The notes under the pieces are model-generated. The model did not search any database and was not told the origin of the DNA. It was given only the letters and a program-made list of their open reading frames with translations. This document shows positions 31,632 through 40,288 of a DNA stretch of 64,000 nucleotides, piece by piece. Source of the DNA: Cherax quadricarinatus (Eukaryota > Arthropoda > Malacostraca > Decapoda > Parastacidae); contig NC_091307.1 in the NCBI RefSeq assembly GCF_038502225.1, forward strand, positions 29,805,846 through 29,869,845, read 5' to 3'. The position numbers and the translations under genes are program-made. Positions within the stretch are counted from its first letter, which is position 1. Every line of letters begins with the position of its first letter.

Positions 31632-32400
31632 TCACCAATTCAGAGATCCTGCTGGTTTGTTCTGAGAACAGGCCTCTAAACAGGTGGTCCTGTCTGTCAA
31701 GTTCCTTTTTCTTCCGACACTGGTCCTCCTGATGTCCTTTCTTGTAGCAGTAATTGCACCGGGTATCTCGCAGGCAGTTGTTGGCGGTGTGCCCCTTCCG
31801 GTGACAGCGAGAGCACAGCCTAGGTGCCTGGGAGGGTGGACTATGACTTGTTGCACCTCCTGTGTTTTGCAGATTTGTCCTCAGGTTCTGCCTCTGGAAC
31901 TGTGTTAGTGGAGGGTGAGACAGCTGTAGATGTCTTCCTCCTCCACGTCCTCTGCCCCGTCCTCAACCAGTTCTGACAGATGTGTCCCTGCTGTTCATAC
32001 TTTGGCACAATAGGTGATCAGGTGAAGTGATAGTTCCCTGATTATTAACTGCACCAATCTCTGGTGGAGAAACTCCTGACTCAGAACTTGCTGATGAAGC
32101 ACTGCTACCAGATTCTGGAATAGTGTCGGCAGGTGTGTTGACAGGTGTAGGATCAGAGATTGTATGTGCATTGTCAAGTGGACTGGCAGTGGCTGAAGCA
32201 GAGATATCAGGTGTAGGAGAATTAACAGATCCAAGGCTTCCTTCGTTGCTGGGAAGAGGATTTGTTACCTCTGTGGTGGTCAGAGGAATTGTGTTAGAAT
32301 TCCCAAAGGTAGTGTTTTGAACTCTGTCAGTCTGTGGGACCTTAGCGATGACAGAATTCCACCAGTTATCCTCCACAGCTACCAATGCCATATCCCCTAG
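31632..32400 (-). pseudogene. LINE-F ORF1 C-part with two CCHC knuckles
   Basis: Minus-strand residues CSRCHRKGHTANNC and CNYCYKKGHQEDQC (about 31,800-31,725) both fit C-X2-C-X4-H-X4-C, the retroviral-type zinc knuckle common in LINE ORF1. Upstream is a Ser/Thr/Pro-rich low-complexity region (31,990-32,340, with TTEVTNPLPSNEGSLG), then a stop and a GRGRGRGGG stretch. Nucleic-acid binding is expected from the family. The boundary with LINE-D copy 2 is somewhere around 32,400 and is uncertain. Confidence 0.75.
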
Positions 32401-32571
32401 TACAGATGTAGTAGAGGAGCCCTCCTCTGGGGTAGACTCTTCTGCAACCATCACAGTCATAGCCCCAGCCCCAGTGCTGACCCAGACCCAGCCCCCAGCC
32501 TTACTGCCAGCCCAGACTCTCCTAGGGACACTACCCAAACCACCACAAAAACAGTAAATATACAACCATCA

Positions 32572-33162
32572 TTGCACAAGACCGTGGCCCACAGTACAGA
32601 TGTTGGAGAGGAGTCTCCTTCCTCTACTGGGGAAAGTAGATGGAATCCAGGATGGGGTGGCCCTGGCTTGGATACTGAGGATTATAGTGCAGTCCCAGAA
32701 CCTGCAGAAATTGACAACACACCTCCCAACAATTCTCAACCAAAGGTGAATTTGTGCAAATATTATGCTTGGGGCATCTGTAAGCATGGAATAACAGGGG
32801 GAAAAAATGGGACACGCAACTTTGACCATCCCAAAAAATGTAGCGACCTCCTGTCTAAAGGAGTGTGTCGCTCTTCTTCCTGTACTTTCTTTCACCCAAA
32901 AATGTGCCACTCCTCGGTCCTCCAGAAGCAGTGTTACAACATCGAGTGCCCTGCATACCATCTAAAAGGGACCAGGAGGCACAGACCCCACAGGACAAAC
33001 AATAGTAGCTATGACTACCCAACTCCAGGTGATTTTTTAGTGGCAGGAAACGAAAAAAGAAAATGGAAGGAAATAACAAAAATAGTCCACCACCTTGGAG
33101 CCTTGTTGGACTGGAGGCACAGCCAGTGGCCACCCATGGCCCTCCAGAATTACAACTACTGA
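32572..33162 (+). CDS. LINE-D ORF1, three CCCH zinc fingers
   Basis: A 196-residue frame that is probably longer upstream, since the same frame runs back to about 32,461 with a Pro/Ser-rich lead. Finger 1: C62-X7-C70, then GTRNFDH86, where copy 1 has a cysteine in place of R. Finger 2: C90-X8-C99-X4-C104-X3-H108. Finger 3: C112-X8-C121-X4-C126-X3-H130. The C-terminus has KWKEITKIVHHLGALLDW. CCCH fingers usually bind single-stranded RNA. LINE ORF1 proteins more commonly carry CCHC knuckles or RRM domains, so this is unusual. Function is inferred from family knowledge only. Confidence 0.85.
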   Translation: MHKTVAHSTDVGEESPSSTGESRWNPGWGGPGLDTEDYSAVPEPAEIDNTPPNNSQPKVNLCKYYAWGICKHGITGGKNGTRNFDHPKKCSDLLSKGVCRSSSCTFFHPKMCHSSVLQKQCYNIECPAYHLKGTRRHRPHRTNNSSYDYPTPGDFLVAGNEKRKWKEITKIVHHLGALLDWRHSQWPPMALQNYNY

Positions 33163-33289
33163 TGCCGATAACAAAATCCCCCCAACAAACACAGAATACA
33201 ACCTCGTTCATATTTGCTAATATACAGGGCCTTAAGCCATCCACCAACAACAAAATACCTTTTATCAGTGGACTTCTATAGGAGAGTAA

Positions 33290-34287
33290 TGCAATGTTTG
33301 CAGCCTTCACAGAGACTCACACAAAAGATCACTTTGACAGTGAAATATGGATAAGTGGTTACAACCTTTTTAGATGCGACAGAAAAAACAGGCAACAAAG
33401 GGGGGGTTGCCCTGTATGTCAAAGAGTCCCTTATCTGCACGGAGTTGCTGAACACCACAAATGAGGTAGTTGAAGTTCTATCAATAAAGATCGAGAACCA
33501 AAACCTAGTCATTGTGGTTGTATACAAGCCACCAGATGCAACCTCCCAACAGTTCAAGGAACAGCTACTGAAAATCGATTACTGTTTGGAAAACCTTCCA
33601 GCTCTATCCCCAAACATCTTACTGCTTGGTGATTTCAACCTAAGGCATACAAAATGGAAAAATGTAGCAAATAATGTTATAGCTGAAACAATCCCCGGAG
33701 GTAGCGCAGATGAAAGGTCACACACACATGAGCTACTAAGTCTCTGCGAAAAACACACCTTAAGCCAGCAGATAGTGGAGCCAACAAGACTAGAAAACAC
33801 ACTTGACCTTATCTTCACAAATAATGAGGACCTGATAAGAGACATAAGAATATCAAAAACAACTAATTCCGATCACAATCTAATCGAAGTCCAGACGTAC
33901 ATGCATAGGGGTCCTGAACAGCAGAATGCATGTACCTGTGAAGGTGTCTTCACAAAATACAATTTCAACAACAAGAACATCAACTGGGACCAGGTAAACC
34001 ATGTCCTAAACGAAACATGTTGGGAAGATGTCTTAAATGACATGGACCCAAACCAGTGCCTTGAAAGGATCAACTTCCTGGTAGCCGAAGCATGTTCTAG
34101 GCATATTCCCCTAAGAAAGAAGAAGAGCAGGAGTAAACTGGAGAGAAAAAGACGCTCCCTCTACAGAAGACGACGAAGAGTCACTGAGCTCCTCAGGAGT
34201 GCTAGAATATCTGATACACGAAAGGAGGCGCTGACCAGGGAAGTGGAAACTATCGAACTTAAGCTAAATGACTCTTACAGGAACTAG
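33290..34287 (+). pseudogene. LINE-D copy 2 endonuclease
   Basis: Main frame 33,355-34,287, preceded by FTETHTKDHFDSE in another frame; the shift lies at the G-run 33,401-33,407. Motifs: VVVYKPPDATSQQFKEQ, NILLLGDFNLRHTKW, TNSDHNLIEVQ. It ends at TAG in the stretch LKLNDSYRN. The third copy at 63,738 reads CAG there, so this is a recent C-to-T nonsense change. After the TAG the same frame continues into the reverse transcriptase. Confidence 0.88.
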
Positions 34288-34434
34288 GAGAGGCAGGAGG
34301 AGCTTAAAGCTATTAGTGAAATTGAAAGAAATTCCAAATATTTCTTTTCATGTGCCAAAAACAAGGCAAATACCACATCTAGTATCGGGCCCTTACTCAG
34401 ACAGGATGGGACTTACACAGACGACAACAAGGAA

Positions 34435-36204
34435 ATGAGTGAAATATTGAAATCCCAGTACGACTCTGTGTTTAGTGAACCACTGATCGGTCTGAGGATC
34501 GACGACCCAAATGATTTCTTCATGAATGAGCCTCAAAACTCCATAAATGTATGCCAGATTTCCGACATTACCCTAACCCCGATAGATTTCGAAAAAGCCA
34601 TTGACAACATGCCTATGCACTCAGCCCCGGACCCAGACTCGTGGAACTCTGTTTTCATTAAGAACTGCAAGAAACCCCTCTCGCGTGCCCTAAGTACACT
34701 ATGGAGGAAGAGCTTGGACATGGGTGAGATTCAACAGTCACTTAAAACAACGGATATAGCCCTGCTCCATAAAGGTGGCAGCAAAGCATTAGCTAAGAAC
34801 TATAGACCAATAGCTCTGACGTCCCACATCATAAAAATCTTTGAAAGAGTGCTAAGAAGCAGGATTGCAAATCACCTGGATTCCCAAAATCTGCACAATC
34901 CAGGGCAACATGGGTTCAGGGCAGGTCGCTCCTGCCTCTCACAACTACTGGATCACTATGACATGGCCTTGGATGCACTGGAAGAAAATCAGAATGCAGA
35001 TGTAATATACACAGACTTTGCAAAAGCATTTGACAAATGCGATCATGGCGTAATAGCCCATAAAATACGTGCTAAAGGAATAACTGGGAAAGTGGGGAGA
35101 TGGATCTTCAACTTCCTAACAAATCGAACACAAAGAGTAGTGGTCAACAGAGTTAAATCGGAGGCTGCCATAGTGAAGAGCTCTGTTCCACAAGGCACAG
35201 TACTCGCCCCCATCTTATTCCTTATCCTCATATCAGACATAAACAGAGATATACACCACAGCACCGTATCATCCTTTGCGGATGATACTAGGATCTGCAT
35301 GAGGCTGTCATCTGCTGAGGACGCGGTTAACCTCCAAGAAGATATAAACAAAGTTTTCCAGTGGGCAACGGTAAACAATATGATGTTCAATGAGGACAAA
35401 TTCCAACTACTCCGTTATGGAAAACTGGAGGAGATAATAACTAGAACAGAGTATACTACTGACTCCGGCCATACAATAGAGCGGAAAAATAATGTAAGGG
35501 ACCTGGGAGTAGTAATGTCTGAGGATCTCACTTTCAAGGATCACAACAGTGCCACGATCGCACGTGCAAAGAAAATGATAGGATGGATAATGAGAACTTT
35601 CAAAACGAGAGATGCCAAGCCCATGATGATCCTTTTCAAATCACTTGTTCTCTCTAGGCTGGAATACTGCTGTACATTAACATCTCCATACAAAGCAGGT
35701 GAAATCGCAGATCTAGAGAGTGTACAGAGATCCTTTACTGCACGTACAAGTTCTGTCAAGCACCTTAACTACTGGGAACGCTTGGAAGCACTTGACTTGT
35801 ACTCGTTGGAACGCAGGAGGGAGAGATATATCATAATCTACACTTGGAAAATCTTGGAAGGAATGGTCCCAAATCTGCACACAGAAATCACTCCCTACGA
35901 AAGTAAAAGACTGGGCAGGCGATGCAAAATGCCGCCAATAAAAAGTAGGGGCGCCATTGGTACACTAAGAGAAAACACCATAAGTGTCCGGGGCCCAAAA
36001 CTGTTCAACAGCCTCCCATCAAGCATTAGGGGAATTACCAATAAACCCCTGGCTGCCTTCAAGAGAGAGCTGGACAGATACCTAAAGTCAGTGCCGGATC
36101 AGCCGGGCTGTGGCTCTTGGAAGGAATGGTCCCAAATCTGCACACAGAAATCACTCCCTACGAAAGTAAAAGACTGGGCAGGCGATGCAAAATGCCGCCA
36201 ATAA
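34435..36204 (+). CDS. LINE-D copy 2 reverse transcriptase
   Basis: A 589-residue frame; the frame is in fact open from 34,288. Motifs: NMPMHSAPDPDSWN, TTDIALLHKGGSK, NYRPIALTSHIIKIFE, QHGFRAGRSCLSQLL, YTDFAKAFDKCDHG, SSVPQGTVLAPILF and the catalytic SSFADDTRICMR. All catalytic aspartates are present. Thumb and C-terminus: GVVMSEDLTFKDH, FKTRDAKPMMILFKSL, YSLERRRERY and VPDQPGCGS. The last 32 residues, after the GCGS, come from a 263-bp tandem duplication that shifts the frame, so the natural C-terminus is lost. CR1/L2-like group by motif style. Confidence 0.92.
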   Translation: MSEILKSQYDSVFSEPLIGLRIDDPNDFFMNEPQNSINVCQISDITLTPIDFEKAIDNMPMHSAPDPDSWNSVFIKNCKKPLSRALSTLWRKSLDMGEIQQSLKTTDIALLHKGGSKALAKNYRPIALTSHIIKIFERVLRSRIANHLDSQNLHNPGQHGFRAGRSCLSQLLDHYDMALDALEENQNADVIYTDFAKAFDKCDHGVIAHKIRAKGITGKVGRWIFNFLTNRTQRVVVNRVKSEAAIVKSSVPQGTVLAPILFLILISDINRDIHHSTVSSFADDTRICMRLSSAEDAVNLQEDINKVFQWATVNNMMFNEDKFQLLRYGKLEEIITRTEYTTDSGHTIERKNNVRDLGVVMSEDLTFKDHNSATIARAKKMIGWIMRTFKTRDAKPMMILFKSLVLSRLEYCCTLTSPYKAGEIADLESVQRSFTARTSSVKHLNYWERLEALDLYSLERRRERYIIIYTWKILEGMVPNLHTEITPYESKRLGRRCKMPPIKSRGAIGTLRENTISVRGPKLFNSLPSSIRGITNKPLAAFKRELDRYLKSVPDQPGCGSWKEWSQICTQKSLPTKVKDWAGDAKCRQ

Positions 36205-36378
36205 AAAGTAGGGGCGCCATTGGTACACTAAGAGAAAACACCATAAGTGTCCGGGGCCCAAAACTGTTCAACAGCCTCCCATCAAGCATTAGGGGAATTA
36301 CCAATAAACCCCTGGCTGCCTTCAAGAGAGAGCTGGACAGATACCTAAAGTCAGTGCCGGATCAGCCGGGCTGTGGCT
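35853..36378 (+). repeat. Perfect 263-bp tandem duplication in LINE-D
   Basis: 35,853-36,115 and 36,116-36,378 look identical base for base. The unit runs from CTTGGAAGGAATGGTCCC to CCGGGCTGTGGCT. 263 is not a multiple of three, so the duplication truncates the reverse transcriptase C-terminus. Either a very recent event or an assembly error. Confidence 0.92.
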
Positions 36379-36497
36379 CGTATGTCGGACTGCGTGCGGC
36401 CAGCAGTAACAGCCTAGTTGATCAGGCCCTGATCCATCGGGAGGCCTGGTCGTGGACCGGGCCGCGGGGGCGTTGATCCCCGGAATAACCTCCAGGT

Positions 36498-36930
36498 AAC
36501 CCCTGAGTTAAGCTCAGTGTGGGACTTCCAATCTTTGTCAATAGTGTCACCATCAGCTGAGCAGCTTACGTCACTTGATGTAGGCTTGCACTGGCCTTCT
36601 ACAGTAGCTTGGAGGTTATCTAATAATTTGAGGAGCTCATGAAGTGCTTCCCTGTGATGGATTATCTTAGCTGCAACTTTACAACACAGCCCAAGAGGGC
36701 AGTCTTGATCTTTGGACAAAAGTCCCTGAGGTAGGACTTCTGAACCTTCCTCCTGTAGCTCCAGGCTTGTATCCACATATACCACAGGATTATGGATATC
36801 CTTCAATTTTCTGAAATTTTCAACCTGGCTGCAACAAAATTCTTCTTCTGGAATGCAATCTGTGTGGCAGTAGTTGGAACAAGTAGGCTCCTTACATCTA
36901 AGAAGAATTTTGTCCCTTGTGGTATACCCA
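36498..36930 (-). pseudogene. LINE-F ORF1 N-part, PHD-like cysteine cluster
   Basis: Minus-strand residues RCKEPTCSNYCHTDC and EEEFCCSQVENFRKLKD (36,900-36,820) form a Cys/His cluster like a PHD finger, followed by DIHNPVVYVDTSLELQ and a helical HHREALHELLKLLDNLQ. The frame stops being LINE-F at 36,497 where LINE-D copy 2 ends. An in-frame stop lies just upstream of the cluster. PHD-like fingers are known in some CR1-type ORF1 proteins; the assignment here is tentative. Confidence 0.6.
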
Positions 36931-37130
36931 CAAACACTGTACTAACTACTGGGACAATAGCCAGATAGCGTAGATATTCTTGCTATTTTGCGATGTGAAG
37001 TCATCCCAGAGGAGGCTTGTAGGTTTGCAATGAAGTTCACAGGTGGTATCGTGGGTGGGTGGAATATCGTGGGTGGGGGTGTTTATAGTGGGGTGGGTAG
37101 TGAGGGCGGCAGTGGGCCGACGAGCTGGAA

Positions 37131-37470
37131 GTGTTGCCTTCTCACTATCACTTAATAAACACTGTTTATGCTATCCACTTTTCCACTAAAGGAAGATGTT
37201 ACACAAATCACTAAGTTGCATAGCATTGTACCAATCACATTGTTATAAAGCACCAGATGCTAGTACATAGCACAACACACATAATATTAGATGCTCACTG
37301 TGAAGGCAATAGTGATGTCACTACTAGGCCTGCCGCTGTCCCCTCCCTCACACCATATCTTCACCATACCACACTTAAATATCTCTGATATTGCTTATAT
37401 TCACTTCAGTGGAGGAGTTGGCTTACTTGTACTGTGTTGTAGGTAGTACTTCGTCACTGAACAGCTAGAT
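37131..37470. other. Unique DNA, no gene seen
   Basis: Possibly includes the LINE-F leader. A GGGTGGGTGGAATATCGTGG near-duplication is at 37,050-37,070, just left of this segment. Confidence 0.45.
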
Positions 37471-37745
37471 AGCTAGCTTCCTTCCCTTTCCCTTCCCTTC
37501 CCCTTCCTTCCTTCCTTCCTTCCCCTTCCTTCCCTTCCCCTTCCTTCCTTCCTTCCCTCCCTTCCTTCCCTTCCCTCCCTGCTTCCTTCCCTTCCCTCCC
37601 TCCCTCCTTCCCTCCCTCCCTCCCTCCTTCCTTCCCTCCCTCCCTCCTTCCTTCCTTCCCTCCCTCCCTCCTTCCTTCCCTCCTTCCTTCCCTCCTTCCT
37701 TCCCTCCCTACCTCCTTCCTTCCCTCCCTCCTTCCTTCCCTCCCG
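37471..37745. repeat. (TTCC/CCCT)n polypyrimidine tract
   Basis: About 275 bp, almost pure C and T on the plus strand (TTCC and CTCC units). Such tracts can form triplex DNA. Apparent Glu/Gly/Arg/Lys frames on the other strand are artefacts. Confidence 0.96.
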
Positions 37746-37756
37746 CGCACACATAC

Positions 37757-38030
37757 AAGATGTTTCAGAGATGGGACACAACAAGGAGTCACAACTGGAA
37801 GTTGAAGACTCAGACGAGTCAGAGGGATGTTAGGAAGTATTTAAGTCACAGAGATGCTAGGAAGTGGAACAGTCTAGAAAATGATGTAGTGCAAGCAGGA
37901 ACCATACATAGCTTTAAGAAGAGGTATGACAAAGCTCATGGAGCAGGAAGAGACTGGACCTAGTAACGAACATTAAAAAGGCAGGGCCAGGAGCTGTGAA
38001 TCGACCCTGCAACCACAATTAGGCGAGTAC
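37757..38030 (+). mobile_element. LINE-A 3' fragment
   Basis: MFQRWDTTRSHNW and QRDVRKYLSHRDARKWNSL residues (37,760-37,880), then KAHG, and the tail GACCCTGCAACCACAATTAG with GGCGAGTACA. 5'-truncated at the edge of the polypyrimidine tract. Confidence 0.88.
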
Positions 38031-38094
38031 ACAATCAACACAAGCGTATGGTTTCCAACCAACTAGTATATATCTCCGCATACTAATAACACAA

Positions 38095-38266
38095 TTTAAG
38101 GCAGTTGAAATAGCAGATTTGGACATTGTCCCAAGATGATTTAATGCTGGTATTAGGTGCAATGCTGTAATGGTTATTAACGACCAAACTCAATCACACT
38201 GTGCTCCTTGGAGTGCAGGTGGAAAAGATGAATCATAATCAGTACCTGGACACAGCAAACATCTCA
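38095..38266 (+). mobile_element. LINE-D/E remnant, strongly decayed
   Basis: AAGGCAGTTGAAATAGCAGA and TTTAATGCTGGTATTA resemble the AGEIAELENVQR region of LINE-D/E. Many changes, no frame. Confidence 0.5.
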
Positions 38267-38326
38267 ACAGACTGTACAATATGTAAAGTAAAAGGACACA
38301 AGTGCAACTAATGTGACATTTATTGT

Positions 38327-38362
38327 GGCAACGTTTCGCTCTCCAGGAGCTTTATCAAGCCA
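38327..38362 (-). ncRNA. Hammerhead-like block, PLE-1 left arm
   Basis: Minus strand: GGCTTGATAAAGCTCCTGG then AGAGCGAAACGTTGCC. AGCTC/GAGC can form a stem II followed by GAAAC. The CUGAUGA core is degenerate (CTTGATAA). PLEs are known to carry hammerhead ribozymes; activity here is unproven. Confidence 0.4.
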
Positions 38363-38611
38363 TTACAAACAATACATGGACACAGAGGGTATATAAAGGC
38401 TCAGAGTGAGGTGAATACTAGTGAGGTACCATTTCGATGTTCACTAGTGGTAGTAGTGGTAGTGACAAAAGCAATTAATTCGTACATGAGTAAAAGGATA
38501 TAAAAGCTATTACTTGGGTAACATAAAAATAGGTTGGACAAATATAAACTGGAATGAGGCAGGTTGTTTCAGTGTTCACTCTCTGTGCTTTGTGTAGTAT
38601 AACAGGAGAGA

Positions 38612-39766
38612 CTATGTGATGGCAGGGTTTACTGTTTTCAGGAGGATTCTTGCTAAGACTTCGGAGATGGTGAAGCTGCCGTTGTTTTGTTTAATTGTAT
38701 TCGAAACAGCGATCAGTGCTGATTCAAGGCACTTGCGTGTGCGGAAATTAGTTTCTTTTATCACTAATTGGGCGTCTCTGAATTTCATAAGATGATTGGT
38801 GGAATTTCGGTGTTGTACACAGGCGTTGTTTAAGTTGTCGTTCCTACATGCGTATATGTGTTCATTGAGGCGGGTGTCGAGGTTTCTTGCTGTTTCACCT
38901 ACGTAGATCTTGTCACAGCCTCCACAGGGTATAGTGTAAACTCCTGCATTGACTGGTTCGTGGTGCTTGGGTTTTGTCCTGGTTAGATCCTTTATTGAAG
39001 TGGTAGAAGCGATGGCGACTCTGGTGTTAGCTTGTGAAAGTACTTTTGAGACGTTTAGTGCAACCTGGCTGTTGGGAAGAATTATAACTTTGTTGGGAGC
39101 GGTGTTGATGCGTGGAGAATTGATGATCTGAAGAGCTCTTTTCTTGCAGTCTTTGATGAAAAAAGAAGGAAATTGTAACTCAGTGAATGTTTGGTGAATG
39201 TAAGTACATTCCTCGTCAAGAAACTCAGGACTACAAATTCGGTATGCTCTTAGGAAAAACCCGATGATGATGCCTCTTTTGGTCTTGGTATCTTGACTGG
39301 AATAGAAGTGTGTGAGATCATTTTTATTGGTGGGTTTCCGATAAACTTGAAATCTTAGGTTGTTGTCTACTTTGTGAATGAGGACGTCGAGGAAAGGTAG
39401 CTTGTCATTGGACTCTTCTTCTAGTGTAAACTGAATCGCTGGTTCAACTGCGTTGAGCCTTGCCTGAAGATCCCGTACATCAAAACGTTTTGGAGTTACT
39501 ACGAGGACATCGTCCACGTAACGTAACCAAGTGACGCTTGAAGGAATGATGTTGGCGAAGTGTTCGGACTCTAGGTGTTCCATGTATAAGTTGGCTAGGA
39601 CGGCACTTATTGGGGACCCCATTCCCATGCCGTAGGTTTGTTTGTAGAGCTTGTTATTGAAGGAAAAACAGTTGAAGTTAACACAGAGTTCAATCAAGTC
39701 AACAAAATCTCCGGGAGGTAAAGGAAGATTAAGTGAACATCGGAATGGTACCTCACTAGTATTCAC
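38612..39766 (-). CDS. PLE-1 reverse transcriptase with GIY-YIG endonuclease
   Basis: A 384-residue frame lacking the N-terminal part of the reverse transcriptase. Motifs: YGMGMGSPISAVLANLYME, TWLRYVDDVLVVTPKR (catalytic YVDD), LEEESNDKLPFLDVLIHK, YRKPTNKNDLTHFYS. The C-terminal GIY-YIG endonuclease follows: AGVYTIPCGGCDKIYVGET, ARNLDTRLNEH, and ACVQHRNSTNHLM. The IPCGGC and His residues fit the zinc-linked type of animal PLEs. The start methionine lies in the inverted repeat. Roughly half the usual protein length is present, so it is probably not autonomous. Confidence 0.92.
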   Translation of the reverse strand: MNTSEVPFRCSLNLPLPPGDFVDLIELCVNFNCFSFNNKLYKQTYGMGMGSPISAVLANLYMEHLESEHFANIIPSSVTWLRYVDDVLVVTPKRFDVRDLQARLNAVEPAIQFTLEEESNDKLPFLDVLIHKVDNNLRFQVYRKPTNKNDLTHFYSSQDTKTKRGIIIGFFLRAYRICSPEFLDEECTYIHQTFTELQFPSFFIKDCKKRALQIINSPRINTAPNKVIILPNSQVALNVSKVLSQANTRVAIASTTSIKDLTRTKPKHHEPVNAGVYTIPCGGCDKIYVGETARNLDTRLNEHIYACRNDNLNNACVQHRNSTNHLMKFRDAQLVIKETNFRTRKCLESALIAVSNTIKQNNGSFTISEVLARILLKTVNPAIT

Positions 39767-39814
39767 CTCACTCTGAGCCTTTATATACCCTCTGTGTCCA
39801 TGTATTGTTTGTAA

Positions 39815-39850
39815 TGGCTTGATAAAGCTCCTGGAGAGCGAAACGTTGCC
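39815..39850 (+). ncRNA. Hammerhead-like block, PLE-1 right arm
   Basis: Mirror copy of the left-arm block: GGCTTGATAAAGCTC, a CTGG loop, GAGCGAAACG. GGC and GCC at the ends can pair. Same reservation as the left copy: the core is not a canonical CTGATGA. Confidence 0.4.
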
Positions 39851-39938
39851 ACAATAAATGTCACATTAGTTGCACTTGTGTCCTTTTACTTTACATATTG
39901 TCGGTAATTCTACCAACTTTATTACAGACTGTACAATA

Positions 39939-40065
39939 CCCATTACCACCATCACTGCTACACACGCACTACCACCATCACTGCTACATACACACTACCA
40001 CCATCAATGCTACACACACACTACCATCACTGCTACACACACTCACTACCACCGTCACTGCTACA
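39939..40065. repeat. ACTACCACCATCACTGCTAC minisatellite, part 1
   Basis: About five units of CACTACCACCATCACTGC with CACA linkers. It begins right after the PLE-1 target-site duplication and stops at the 3' terminus of the minus-strand CR1-B copy. Equivalent units recur at 43,816, 44,890, 47,986 and 49,746. Confidence 0.9.
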
Positions 40066-40288
40066 TAAGAACGAAGGAACGCTGCAGCAGGCCCACTGGC
40101 CCACGCGAGGCAGGTCCAAGTCTCCTACCGGCTTAAGCCAATGCCCCAACCTAGTCAGGTCAGGTCACATTCACTTAAGGAAGGAACACGGCAACTGACC
40201 TAATAGCACAAGCTAATCAGGTCCGACTCACACCCACCCTCACCCACTCGTGTATTTATCCAACCTATTTTTAAAACTACACAACGTT

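Larger units (their letters stand above)
32400..36497 (+). mobile_element. LINE-D copy 2, the most complete copy
   Basis: About 4.1 kb on the plus strand, inserted in LINE-F ORF1. It contains ORF1, endonuclease, reverse transcriptase and the 3' terminus (GGGGGCGTTGATCCCCGGAA, CCTCCAGGTAA). The left edge is approximate: a STDVVEEPSSG-like sequence near 32,400 recurs as STDVGEESPSS at 32,593, and both seem to be element sequence. Damage: a frame change near 32,470, a G-run shift near 33,400, a TAG at 34,285-34,287 and a 263-bp tandem duplication near the 3' end. Confidence 0.88.
25029..37130 (-). mobile_element. LINE-F, one copy split by two LINE-D insertions
   Basis: Read on the minus strand: ORF1 N-part (36,930-36,498), ORF1 C-part with two CCHC knuckles (about 32,400-31,632), endonuclease (31,462-30,640), linker (30,617-30,172), reverse transcriptase (26,690-25,240) and a 3' tail ending in AATAAA and a poly(A) run (25,029-25,040). 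The parts are colinear and consecutive. Removing the two LINE-D copies leaves about 4.5 kb. Between VVTIRQVV and FLLKSLDQEKAVGPD no coding sequence is missing. The 5' end is uncertain. Clade: CCHC ORF1 plus AP endonuclease and a poly(A) tail suggest the Jockey/I assemblage. Confidence 0.85.
38267..39938 (-). mobile_element. PLE-1 with terminal inverted repeats and 15-bp TSD
   Basis: ACAGACTGTACAATA occurs at 38,267-38,281 and 39,924-39,938, a 15-bp target-site duplication (its last bases could be microhomology). Inside, 38,282-38,444 and 39,733-39,895 form a 163-bp inverted repeat with at least one mismatch. Between the right arm and the right duplication lies a 28-bp tag (39,896-39,923) containing the complement of GGTAGAATTACCGACAATA. 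The coding part lies between the arms on the minus strand. PLEs are known for inverted or partly tandem terminal arrangements. Confidence 0.9.

Noticed and set aside
31963..32565. 200-residue Ser/Thr-rich minus-strand frame as a host secreted protein
   Set aside because: It is continuous in position and strand with the LINE-F ORF1 C-part and its CCHC knuckles; no signal peptide is evident.
37454..37792. Glu/Gly/Arg/Lys-rich proteins on the minus strand
   Set aside because: Translations of the polypyrimidine tract.
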